Assembly: GCA_003210055.1 (NCBI GenBank)
Contig: QCNS01000018.1
Span: 1-33,865 of the forward strand
Direction: 5' to 3'
DNA from: SAR116 cluster bacterium AG-426-I14
GTDB lineage: Bacteria > Pseudomonadota > Alphaproteobacteria > Puniceispirillales > Marisalimonadaceae
Length of the DNA stretch: 33,865 nucleotides
Part shown: in pieces, positions 26,524-33,865 of the stretch
Layout: the number at the start of each line of letters is the position of its first letter
Numbering within the stretch: position 1 is the first letter of the stretch
Made by a program: the position numbers and the translations under genes
Notes under the pieces: model-generated
The model's database searches: none
What the model saw: only the letters and a program-made list of their open reading frames with translations
What the model was told of the DNA's origin: nothing

Positions 26524-27273
26524 TTAATTATTTTTAATTATCTGTAAATTATTATTATTTTTAAAATCTTGTTTAATTTTTATTCTGCCCTCCTTAATCA
26601 ATTCTAGTGAAGCCACAAAATAAGACGAGAAAACTGATTTATACTCTAAATATCCCTTTATACCTCTAGGAATAAATAATAATAATGATTCCCATTCTTT
26701 TATGTTAGACACATGTTTTTTCAAATTAACTAGAGCTTGTTCTACGGTGTATAAATTAGAATGAGCTATTGTTAATTTTGTATTTTCTTTATTAGATTGA
26801 ATCTCAGCATAAACACTCGTTAATTTATATAAATTTATTTCATATTTATACTTTATATTTTTCTTTAAAATTGTTTGAATGCCTCTTGAATAAAAATTCT
26901 TTCCCAATTGAGGTCTGGAAAATAAACTTTTGGTAAGTTTTTGAAATTTTTCTAATTTTAAAATTTGAAATTTCAATAGTTCAGATAAAATCTCAGGATC
27001 CTCTTCACTTTGCTCATCTTTTGGTAGCAAAAGTTTTGATTTAATATGGGTCAATACTGCTCCAATAACCAAATACTCTGCTGCTAAATCAATATCTTCT
27101 TTGATTGCTTTTTTTAAATATAATAAATATTGTTCAGCAAGAGGTAATATTTGTATTTTAGTTATATCAATCTTTTGTTCTCTGACTAAATTCAACAACA
27201 TATCAATTGGTCCATCAAACCCATCTAAAGAAAGGTTAAAAGTCAGTAATCCTTTTTCAATTTCTTTTTCCAT
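26524..27273 (-). CDS. scpA: segregation and condensation protein A
   Basis: This kleisin subunit of the bacterial condensin, 249 residues, bridges SMC heads. The N-terminal part has FDGPIDMLLNLVREQKIDITKIQI, the diagnostic ScpA sequence, followed by AAEYLVIGAVLTHIKSKLLLP, the SMC-neck-binding helix. The C-terminal winged helix is near VASLELIKEGRIKIKQ. Length is standard. It follows the SPOR-domain gene by 15 bases and precedes scpB by 13. Confidence 0.94.
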   Translation of the reverse strand: MEKEIEKGLLTFNLSLDGFDGPIDMLLNLVREQKIDITKIQILPLAEQYLLYLKKAIKEDIDLAAEYLVIGAVLTHIKSKLLLPKDEQSEEDPEILSELLKFQILKLEKFQKLTKSLFSRPQLGKNFYSRGIQTILKKNIKYKYEINLYKLTSVYAEIQSNKENTKLTIAHSNLYTVEQALVNLKKHVSNIKEWESLLLFIPRGIKGYLEYKSVFSSYFVASLELIKEGRIKIKQDFKNNNNLQIIKNN

Positions 27274-27288
27274 AACAACTTTAACTAT

Positions 27289-27939
27289 TTATTTTTTTTC
27301 AACCTGCAAAATACAATTAATATTATTGTTTCTTAAATTATTACATAGATCTAAAGCTTGTTTTTTTTTCATCAATACTGTCCATACTCTATGAATAAAA
27401 TAATTGTCTTTTTTTAAAGTATAAATTTCTAATTTAATATTAGAAAAATATTTAGCATGAATTAATAAAGTATTTTTAAGTGCTTTGATGGCTCTATCTT
27501 TGTCTTTAAATGAACCTAATTGGACTCTATATCTAACGAGATTGTTAAGTGTGGATAATTTTTTGTTTTTTTCACTTTTTTTATCGACTGGTTTTAATGG
27601 GTAGTGTTTTGATATAAACTTTTCATTTTTATCGTTTTCTTTTTTATTCACATTAAAAGGTAATAATTCTGGTTTATTATCATTTACAATAAGTCTTTGT
27701 TCTATGTCATTGTGATTTTTATCACTCAAAATTTCAATTTCGATATTCTCATTATCATTTTTTTTAAAAAAAGTTTCTGGTACAGTTTTAATATTTTGAT
27801 AATCACTTTCAACTATAGGTATATCTAATATTTCTTCATCAAAATAAAAATACTTTATAAAAATCGCTGTAAAAAAACATAAGAATGCTATTAATAAAAT
27901 TAAAATAGATGATATTTTCAATATTGAATGATGACTCAT
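27289..27939 (-). CDS. SPOR-domain membrane protein
   Basis: This 216-residue protein has one N-terminal transmembrane helix (about residues 8-30), a charged Asn/Lys/Glu-rich periplasmic linker, and a C-terminal SPOR domain of about 75 residues starting YRVQLGSFKDKDRAIKAL. SPOR domains bind denuded glycan strands at division sites, so a role at the septum is expected. The linker shows no enzyme motif. It lies between argS (2-base gap) and scpA (15-base gap), as in many alphaproteobacteria. The nagZ gene often found between the SPOR gene and scpA in that group is absent. Confidence 0.82.
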   Translation of the reverse strand: MSHHSILKISSILILLIAFLCFFTAIFIKYFYFDEEILDIPIVESDYQNIKTVPETFFKKNDNENIEIEILSDKNHNDIEQRLIVNDNKPELLPFNVNKKENDKNEKFISKHYPLKPVDKKSEKNKKLSTLNNLVRYRVQLGSFKDKDRAIKALKNTLLIHAKYFSNIKLEIYTLKKDNYFIHRVWTVLMKKKQALDLCNNLRNNNINCILQVEKK

Positions 27940-27941
27940 AA

Positions 27942-29678
27942 TTACATTCTTTTCATGGGTTCTATTGACAAAATATTTAAACCAGCTTTTAGAGTGTATG
28001 AAATTGATTTTACTAATGATATTCTGGCAGTTGTAATTTCAATATCATTTTCAACTATAAACTTTAAACTAGGATCTTGTTTACCTTTATTCCAATAACT
28101 ATGAAATTCTGAAGCTAACTCGATAAGAAAAAAACAAATTCTATGTGGTTCTAATTTTTTTGCAGCAATTTCTATAACTTTAGGCCATTGAGTTAACAAT
28201 TTTATTAAGTTAATTTCTTCTTTCAAAACTAATTGCTTAATCTTACTTATAGAAAATTGACTCTCATTAATATTAGAACTTTCGATAATAGAATTACATC
28301 TTGCATAAGCATAATGAACATAAAAAACTGGGTTATCCTTATTTTGTTCTTTTGCTTTTGTAAAATCAAACTCAAGAGTTTGGTCATTTCTTCTTGTCAA
28401 CATAAGGAATCTCAGAGCATCTTTGCCAACTTTTTCTAAAATCTCAGAAAGTGTGACAAAATTTCCGCTTCTTTTACTCATTTTTATTTTTTTACCAGCA
28501 TCAGATAAATGTACTATTGCACAAATCTTATTTGTTAAAGTATATTTTGTATTAGATAAAGCCAATACAGCAGAAGAAATCCTAGTTGTGTATCCACCAT
28601 GATCTGCACCCAAAATATTAATCAAATTTCCTTTAGTTCTATTAAGTTTATCTAAATGATAAGCTATATCAGATGCAAAATAAGTCCATGTTTCATCAGA
28701 TTTCTTTAACGCTCTATCTGAATCATCACCAAATTTTTTAGATTTAAAAAGTAGTTGAGGTCTAGGCTCCCAATCTTCATTAGAATTACCCTTGGGTTTT
28801 TCTAGAATACCAGTATATAAAAGATTTTTTTCATTTAAAATATTCAAAACTTCATCAAGCTTTTTGCTATCAATTATTTTTTGTTCGCTAGTATAATTAT
28901 CCATCTTCACACCCAAGTCTTTTAAATCTTTTTTTATATTGCAAAGAATCATATTTAAAGTTATGTCCTTTATCTTTAAAAAGTATTCTTCAAAACTTAA
29001 GTTTTGTAATTTATCTCCAAATTTTACAAATATTGCTTTCCCAATATCCTTGAGATACTCTCCAGGGTACCAGCCTTCTGGTATATTTTGAGCTCTATTT
29101 TGTAGAACTTCTAAATATCTAAGAAAAACAGACTTTACAAGAATATCTATCTGACTTCCAGCGTCATTTATATAATATTCTCTAGTAACATCATATCCCA
29201 ATATTTCTAGTATAGAAGACAAAACATCTCCAAAGACAGCTCCTCGGGCATGACCGGCATGAAGAGGGCCAGTAGGATTTGCGGAAACATATTCTACATT
29301 AATTTTTCTATTTAACCCTATATTTTGATATCTCCAATTACCTTTTCTTGACAAGAGTTGAAATAGAAATTCATGCCATATATTAATTTCATAAACTATA
29401 TTAATAAAACCTGGTTTTATAAAAGTTACATCCTTAATACCTTGAATAGATTTTATTTTAGGGGTCAATAATTCTGCAATTTTAATTGGATTAACTTTAA
29501 ATTCAGAGGCCAAAATCATGGCCGCATTAGTTGACATGTCGCCAAAAGATTTATTTTTAGGCCGTTCTAAAACTACTTTATTTAAGAAAAGCTTATTTTT
29601 TAATTTCCAATTATTTTCATAAATCAAGTTATCAATTTCAAATAAAATTTTATTTAAATATGTTTCAAAAATATTCAT
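27942..29678 (-). CDS. argS: arginyl-tRNA synthetase
   Basis: This class I synthetase charging tRNA-Arg has 578 residues. The N-terminal tRNA-recognition domain (about 1-110) leads to NVEYVSANPTGPLHAGHARGA, holding the HIGH-type motif HAGH. NILGADHGGYTTRI and the KMSKS-type KIKMSKRSGNFVTL follow, and the C-terminal anticodon-binding helical domain starts with NPVFYVHYAYARCNSI. Length is normal. It follows dgt by three bases and precedes the SPOR gene by two. Confidence 0.97.
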   Translation of the reverse strand: MNIFETYLNKILFEIDNLIYENNWKLKNKLFLNKVVLERPKNKSFGDMSTNAAMILASEFKVNPIKIAELLTPKIKSIQGIKDVTFIKPGFINIVYEINIWHEFLFQLLSRKGNWRYQNIGLNRKINVEYVSANPTGPLHAGHARGAVFGDVLSSILEILGYDVTREYYINDAGSQIDILVKSVFLRYLEVLQNRAQNIPEGWYPGEYLKDIGKAIFVKFGDKLQNLSFEEYFLKIKDITLNMILCNIKKDLKDLGVKMDNYTSEQKIIDSKKLDEVLNILNEKNLLYTGILEKPKGNSNEDWEPRPQLLFKSKKFGDDSDRALKKSDETWTYFASDIAYHLDKLNRTKGNLINILGADHGGYTTRISSAVLALSNTKYTLTNKICAIVHLSDAGKKIKMSKRSGNFVTLSEILEKVGKDALRFLMLTRRNDQTLEFDFTKAKEQNKDNPVFYVHYAYARCNSIIESSNINESQFSISKIKQLVLKEEINLIKLLTQWPKVIEIAAKKLEPHRICFFLIELASEFHSYWNKGKQDPSLKFIVENDIEITTARISLVKSISYTLKAGLNILSIEPMKRM

Positions 29679-29681
29679 CGC

Positions 29682-30863
29682 TTAATTTAAATTAAAATTT
29701 TTACATTGATAATTAAAATAGTTATCCGTCATACCAGAAATATAATCACAAATTAACCTTGCTTGTGCAGATTTATCTAATTCTAAAATACTAATATTAT
29801 TAAAATAATGCCAGTTTTTTGGTAAATTTAATGGATTATTTAATAAATATTCAAACATCATACTTATATTGGAAGTGGCTATATTAAGTTCATCTGTAAT
29901 ACTTTTATTAGTATACATCTTTTCAAAAAGAAAATTTTTAATTTCTTTTAACTCTTCATAAGTTTTAAAATTCATCTGAATTACTGGTTGATTAAGATTT
30001 TTTATTTCAACTGAACTGTTAAATTTAAAATTTTTAAAAATTTTTTGAGAGTTATTTACTAAATCTCTAACGAAATGATTAATCAGGTTGTTAGCAATTT
30101 GATCTATTAAAATTTTATTATCCATAAATGAAATTTTCTTTTTACATGATTTTACAATGTCTTCAATTATTGGAAGATGTTCAATTTCTTCAAACTTTAA
30201 CAATTTACTTCTCAAACCATCATTAATATCGTGAGCTATATATGCGATATCATCACATATATTCGCGACCTGAGCCTCTGCAGAAGGAAATTTATTAAGT
30301 TCGAGATTTAGTGATTTGTCAATGGATCTTACTATATCTGGAATATTTTTCATTGAATTTATTGGACCGTTATGTTTCACAATACCATCAAGTGTTTCAT
30401 ATGTTAGATTTAGCCCTAAAAATTCAGGATATTTTTTTTCTAGTAAAGTGACTATTCTTAAAGTCTGCTCGTTATGGTCAAAACCACCATATTCTTGCAT
30501 TAAATTTGATAGAACATCCTCTCCAGCATGTCCAAAAGGTGGATGTCCTAAATCATGGGCTAAAGCAATTGCTTCAGACAAATCATCATTTAAATGGAGG
30601 TATCTTGATATTGATCTTGAAAGTTGAGCAACTTCTAAAGTATGAGTCAACCTAGTTCTGTAATGATCGCTTCTATTATTTAAAAAAACTTGGGTCTTTT
30701 GTTTTAAACGTCTAAAAGCATCACAATGTAAAATTCTATCCCTATCTCTTTGAAACTCGGTTCTATTAAAATCTAATTTTGTATCATTATGAACTCTTCC
30801 TTTAGTAGAATTGCTATGACATGCAAAAATTTCTAAGTATCTATTTTCTAGTTTAACTTTCAT
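29682..30863 (-). CDS. dgt: deoxyguanosinetriphosphate triphosphohydrolase-like protein
   Basis: This HD-domain dNTP triphosphohydrolase, 393 residues, cleaves dGTP or other dNTPs to the nucleoside and triphosphate. The HD core is complete: RRLKQKTQVFLN then HYRTRLTHTLEVAQLSRSI, LAHDLGHPPFGHAGEDVL (the HD pair), GGFDHNEQTLRIV, and DDIAYIAHDINDGLR with the fourth metal ligand. The length matches the shorter alphaproteobacterial dNTPase group rather than E. coli Dgt. It is the first gene of the 13-gene minus-strand block. Its upstream region, shared with divergent erpA, holds a long perfect inverted repeat. No clear Shine-Dalgarno is seen. Confidence 0.93.
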   Translation of the reverse strand: MKVKLENRYLEIFACHSNSTKGRVHNDTKLDFNRTEFQRDRDRILHCDAFRRLKQKTQVFLNNRSDHYRTRLTHTLEVAQLSRSISRYLHLNDDLSEAIALAHDLGHPPFGHAGEDVLSNLMQEYGGFDHNEQTLRIVTLLEKKYPEFLGLNLTYETLDGIVKHNGPINSMKNIPDIVRSIDKSLNLELNKFPSAEAQVANICDDIAYIAHDINDGLRSKLLKFEEIEHLPIIEDIVKSCKKKISFMDNKILIDQIANNLINHFVRDLVNNSQKIFKNFKFNSSVEIKNLNQPVIQMNFKTYEELKEIKNFLFEKMYTNKSITDELNIATSNISMMFEYLLNNPLNLPKNWHYFNNISILELDKSAQARLICDYISGMTDNYFNYQCKNFNLN

Positions 30864-30898
30864 AAGAGGTTTCTTAATAACTTATCTTGCATATTATG

Positions 30899-30936
30899 TA
30901 ATGTTTTAATTTAACTATTTTTAAATTAAAACATTA
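30899..30936. promoter_or_regulatory. perfect 16-bp inverted repeat in the dgt/erpA divergent promoter region
   Basis: TAATGTTTTAATTTAA at 30899-30914 is exactly mirrored by TTAAATTAAAACATTA at 30921-30936, with six bases between. It lies 36 bases before dgt and 78 before erpA in the 150-base divergent gap. Neither flanking gene ends here, so it is not a terminator for either. Operator for a dimeric regulator or a 5'-leader hairpin are the likely readings. The remaining gap bases hold no other clear motif apart from the erpA Shine-Dalgarno (AGAGG at 31001-31005). Confidence 0.6.
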
Positions 30937-31013
30937 TTAATGAGTATTTTCCTTGTATAGAATTAATTTATCTATTATTTAAATAAGTATAGACAAAAAT
31001 AGAGGTTTTTAAC

Positions 31014-31340
31014 ATGACCAATTTTTCTTTATCTAAAGACGCTGCTGATAGAATTAAGTTTTTATTAAAAAAAGAGAGCCCAAATTCATACTTCAGAATA
31101 TCTGTGCTTGGTGGCGGATGTTCTGGATTTCAATATGATTTCTCGTTTTCTTCAGTTAAAAATAAAGATGATATTATTTTTAAAGATTATGGCATAAATT
31201 ACTTAATTGATGAAACATCTTTGAATTTTTTGTCTGGAAGCAAGCTAGAGTTTATTGATGAGTTAGGAGGATCATACTTTTCAATTAACAATCCTAATGC
31301 ATCAGCAAATTGTGGTTGTGGAACTAGCTTTTCTATATAA
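31014..31340 (+). CDS. erpA: iron-sulfur cluster insertion protein (ErpA/IscA type A carrier)
   Basis: This 108-residue A-type carrier takes Fe-S clusters from the assembly scaffold to target apoproteins. The three cluster cysteines are present: Cys36 in GGGCSGFQY, and Cys100 and Cys102 in NCGCGTSF. The length and FSLSKDAADRIKFLL start match the family. The position beside dgt and xthA is the alphaproteobacterial erpA context, so ErpA is preferred to IscA, but sequence alone does not fully separate them. AGAGG at 31001-31005 supports the ATG. The next gene starts 11 bases later. Confidence 0.92.
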   Translation: MTNFSLSKDAADRIKFLLKKESPNSYFRISVLGGGCSGFQYDFSFSSVKNKDDIIFKDYGINYLIDETSLNFLSGSKLEFIDELGGSYFSINNPNASANCGCGTSFSI

Positions 31341-31351
31341 TTTTTGTAATT

Positions 31352-32134
31352 ATGTTAAAAATTTCTAGTTTCAATGTTAATTCTATAAATGTTAGATTAG
31401 ATATTGTTATTAACTATTTAATAGAAAGCAAAATTGATATTTTGTTTTTACAAGAAATTAAATGCACTAAAGAAAATTTTCCATATAAAGAATTTGAAAA
31501 GTTAGGTTTTAATGTAGAAGTAAATGGTCAAAAATCGTATAACGGTGTTGCTATTATAAGTAAATTTCCAATAAATTTGATTTCAAAAACTTTGCCTTAT
31601 TTAAATGATGAAACTGATGCCCAATCAAGATTTTTAGAAGTTAAAATTTTAGATTTTAGAATGGTATGCGTTTATGTTCCAAATGGAAACCCAACTGATG
31701 GTGAAAAATATTTGTACAAATTAAATTGGTTAAAAAAGTTATATGAATATTGTAAAAAAATAAATTTAACTAATGAGAAATTTATCATTGGAGGTGATTT
31801 CAATATAATTCAGCAGAATTTAGATTGTTATGATCCTAATGCTTGGGTTAATGATGCATTGTTTACACATGAAGTTAGAAAACTTTTTACTCAAATTAAA
31901 AACTTAGGATTTTTAGATTCATATAGAGTACTTAATCCTTACTTACAAAGATATAGCTTTTGGGATTATCAAAGTGGTGCTTGGCAAAAAGATAACGGAA
32001 TTAGAATTGATCTTTTTTTAGTTTCCGCTTCAGTCGTAGATTTACTAACAGAATCAGGGATTGATCAAAAACAAAGATCTTTAGAACGACCTAGCGACCA
32101 TACACCAGTTTGGATAGAATTATTAAACAATTAA
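31352..32134 (+). CDS. xthA: exodeoxyribonuclease III
   Basis: This AP endonuclease / 3'-exonuclease, 260 residues, acts in base excision repair. It has KISSFNVNSINVRL (metal/phosphate Asn), FLQEIKC (catalytic Glu), VCVYVPNG, the GGDFNI catalytic Asp/Asn motif, FWDYQSGAWQKDNGIRIDLFL, and the C-terminal ERPSDHTPVWIEL with the catalytic Asp-His. Length is standard. It follows erpA by 11 bases and probably shares its transcript. Its TAA overlaps the stop of the convergent dehydratase gene (TTAA). Confidence 0.95.
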   Translation: MLKISSFNVNSINVRLDIVINYLIESKIDILFLQEIKCTKENFPYKEFEKLGFNVEVNGQKSYNGVAIISKFPINLISKTLPYLNDETDAQSRFLEVKILDFRMVCVYVPNGNPTDGEKYLYKLNWLKKLYEYCKKINLTNEKFIIGGDFNIIQQNLDCYDPNAWVNDALFTHEVRKLFTQIKNLGFLDSYRVLNPYLQRYSFWDYQSGAWQKDNGIRIDLFLVSASVVDLLTESGIDQKQRSLERPSDHTPVWIELLNN

Positions 32135-33865
32135 TTTAAAAATTTATTTATAGGCTTAAAGTTATCTTTTTTAACTTTTCTTGGATTATGAACCCACACT
32201 TCACCATTTGGATGCATTCCAGCACCATAAACCGCAGAAACTCCTAAGTTACGCATTCTAGCTAATAATCTTGTATCAACATTTCCTATTTCTGGATGGA
32301 TGCCATTATTATTTTTAACTTCATTTTCCCATTTTTTTTTTCTTGATTCATAAGTGTTTATATCTTCAAGCTCTAAACAATTTAATTCATTATTGTTTAA
32401 GTCAGCAATTATTGTATCCCCTTCTTCAATTAGAGCTATTGGGCCTCCTAGAGCAGCCTCTGGACCTACATGTCCAATCACCAATCCTACAGAACCTCCT
32501 GAAAATCTTGCATCAGTCATCAAGCCAACTGTTATATTTCGTTCTCTACATAAAGTAGTAATTCTAGAGGTAGGATCTAACATTTCTGGCATTCCAGGGG
32601 CTCCAATTGGCCCTTCATATCTAACGATTACCATATCTAAATTTTCAAATTTTTCTGGGTTTTTATCTAATGTTTCCAAAAGCACGGTTTCTCCATTAAA
32701 TATTTTGGCCTTACCTTTAAAAACATTATTTTCTAGCCCTCTTTCTACTCCAGCTAATTTAAGTATAGCTGTTTTTTCAGGAGATAAATTTCCGCCTAAT
32801 AATCTCAAGCCGCCAGTTTTTTTATATGGATTACTTACATTATAAATTACTGTATTATCTGGATCAGGTGGCGCCAGTCTTTGAACTTGTTCTTTAAGGG
32901 TTTCTCCAGTACAAGTCAATGTATTTCCATTTAACAGACCAGCGTCTAAGAGGTTTTTAATTATAACCTGTATTCCACCTTTTTCGTCAATATCTACCAT
33001 GGAAAACTTTCCAAATGGTCTTGCGTCTATTACTACTGGTACAATATTTTGAGAAAGGTCATTAAATTCTTTCATATCCATTATGTCGTCATTAAAACTT
33101 TGGTATCCGGCAGCCCTGGCTATTTCCGGTCCATGCAACAAAACATTAGTTGAACCACCAACGGCCATTGAAACTATCATAGCATTTCTAATTGACTCTC
33201 TAGTCACTAAATCACGAGGAGTGATATCATGCTTTATCATTTTTACAAGAAAATCAACTAATTCAAATGGGAAATCATTATATCGTCTTTCATCGTCTGA
33301 AGGTGGGGAAACCATTTGTAACGGTTGCATTCCTACTACACCAATGAAAGTTTGCATAGTATTATAAGTGAACATTCCTCCACAGCTTCCATAACCAGGA
33401 CAAGACTCCTTAGCAATTCTACATTTTAATTCCTTATCTTCGTTACCAGCTAATTGGAAACTAGAAATGATATCTAATGGTTCATTAGTCACAGAGTTTT
33501 TACCAGGTCTAATTGTTCCATCTGACATAATTATTGATGGTCTATTATGCTCTAACAAAGCTGATAAAGTTCCTACGGGTGGTTTATCACAAGCTACAAC
33601 AGCTATAGTACCCTCCAAACCACTTGCACTCAAATGTTCACATATAGCATCATTTGTTACCTCTCTCCCAATTAACGAATATCTCATTTCTCTTGTACCA
33701 TTTCTCATGCCGTCAGAGGTTGCTATAGTATATTCTGGTTGAATAAGTCTCATTTTGAAATCAGTATTTTCTTTTCCTATTCTCTGTTTTAAAACTTCAT
33801 GAATAATTTCAACTTTTCTTTTTACTCCAAGATAACATTGAGAATCTCCTCCATTACCAACAACC
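32131..33865 (-). CDS. IlvD/Edd-family dehydratase (dihydroxy-acid or sugar-acid dehydratase), 5' end outside window
   Basis: The minus-strand frame is open to the window edge, so the N-terminus is missing and the Met at 33753 is internal. The 578 residues seen contain all three expected Fe-S cysteines: GDSQCYLG near the edge, ACDKPPVGTL, and CPGYGSCGGMFTYNTM. They also contain the TDARFSGGSVGLVIGHVGPEA segment with the conserved serine. Family enzymes dehydrate dihydroxy acids using a Fe-S cluster and Mg2+. The first cysteine motif and CDKPPVG, rather than CDK-N-x-P-G, set it apart from textbook IlvD. Valine/isoleucine synthesis is possible, as is a sugar acid such as gluconate or arabinonate, so I give no gene symbol. 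It converges on xthA with a 4-base overlap. Confidence 0.85.
   Translation of the reverse strand, partial: VVGNGGDSQCYLGVKRKVEIIHEVLKQRIGKENTDFKMRLIQPEYTIATSDGMRNGTREMRYSLIGREVTNDAICEHLSASGLEGTIAVVACDKPPVGTLSALLEHNRPSIIMSDGTIRPGKNSVTNEPLDIISSFQLAGNEDKELKCRIAKESCPGYGSCGGMFTYNTMQTFIGVVGMQPLQMVSPPSDDERRYNDFPFELVDFLVKMIKHDITPRDLVTRESIRNAMIVSMAVGGSTNVLLHGPEIARAAGYQSFNDDIMDMKEFNDLSQNIVPVVIDARPFGKFSMVDIDEKGGIQVIIKNLLDAGLLNGNTLTCTGETLKEQVQRLAPPDPDNTVIYNVSNPYKKTGGLRLLGGNLSPEKTAILKLAGVERGLENNVFKGKAKIFNGETVLLETLDKNPEKFENLDMVIVRYEGPIGAPGMPEMLDPTSRITTLCRERNITVGLMTDARFSGGSVGLVIGHVGPEAALGGPIALIEEGDTIIADLNNNELNCLELEDINTYESRKKKWENEVKNNNGIHPEIGNVDTRLLARMRNLGVSAVYGAGMHPNGEVWVHNPRKVKKDNFKPINKFLN

Noticed and set aside
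32354-32845. 163-codon open frame on the plus strand
   Set aside because: Lies entirely antisense to the well-supported dehydratase gene, has no ribosome binding site and no recognisable domain; a shadow frame.
1-33865. CRISPR array, insertion sequence or integrated element
   Set aside because: No regularly spaced direct repeats, transposase or integrase genes; the single tRNA gene is intact with no duplicated 3' end that I could find.

Overview
The window looks like chromosome from a streamlined, AT-rich alphaproteobacterium, most likely a free-living marine one of the SAR11/HIMB59/AEGEAN-169 kind. The lineage below Alphaproteobacteria is inference. The evidence is the very low GC, gene spacing of a few bases (many 4-nt start/stop overlaps, and convergent genes whose stop codons touch or overlap), no insertion sequences, phage genes or CRISPR arrays, and an alphaproteobacterial gene order. 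That order comprises ssb/uvrA divergent; ssb-gyrA-coaD; yajC-secD-secF-Mth938; DUF815 ATPase beside nlpD-pcm-surE-serS-tatCBA-scpBA-SPOR-argS-dgt; and erpA-xthA.

Layout. 1-99: 3' end of an unidentified gene. 169-6461 (+): a five-gene carbohydrate operon with a periplasmic binding protein, two MalF/MalG-type permeases, a GH63-type glycosidase resembling mannosylglycerate/glucosylglycerate hydrolases, and a MalK-type ATPase. The first permease carries a DUF11-like beta-domain in the periplasmic loop where E. coli MalF has its P2 domain; the second has an extra four-helix N-terminus. 6515-7507 (-): an extended SDR oxidoreductase with a shifted YxxxK motif. 7571-7646 (-): tRNA-Lys(UUU). 7692-11387 (-): coaD, gyrA, ssb. 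11471-15671 (+): uvrA, trmFO. 15677-18901 (-): Mth938-family protein, secF, secD, yajC. 19020-19889 (+): DUF815 ATPase. 19890-30863 (-): thirteen tightly packed genes read from dgt to nlpD, with an orphan FbpC-like ABC ATPase between scpB and tatA. 31014-32134 (+): erpA, xthA. 32131-33865 (-): IlvD/Edd-family dehydratase, cut by the window edge.

Most of the window is housekeeping: replication and topology, DNA repair, Sec and Tat protein export, tRNA charging and modification, chromosome segregation, Fe-S assembly and protein repair. The accessory part is the first 6.5 kb, which I read as a system that imports a small glucosyl- or mannosyl-osmolyte and hydrolyses it in the cytoplasm. The most notable observations are the DUF11-in-MalF architecture, the glycosidase placed between transporter genes, the orphan ABC ATPase inside a conserved housekeeping block, and a perfect 16-bp inverted repeat in the dgt/erpA divergent promoter region. 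No defence system, mobile element or wholly new multi-gene system was seen.
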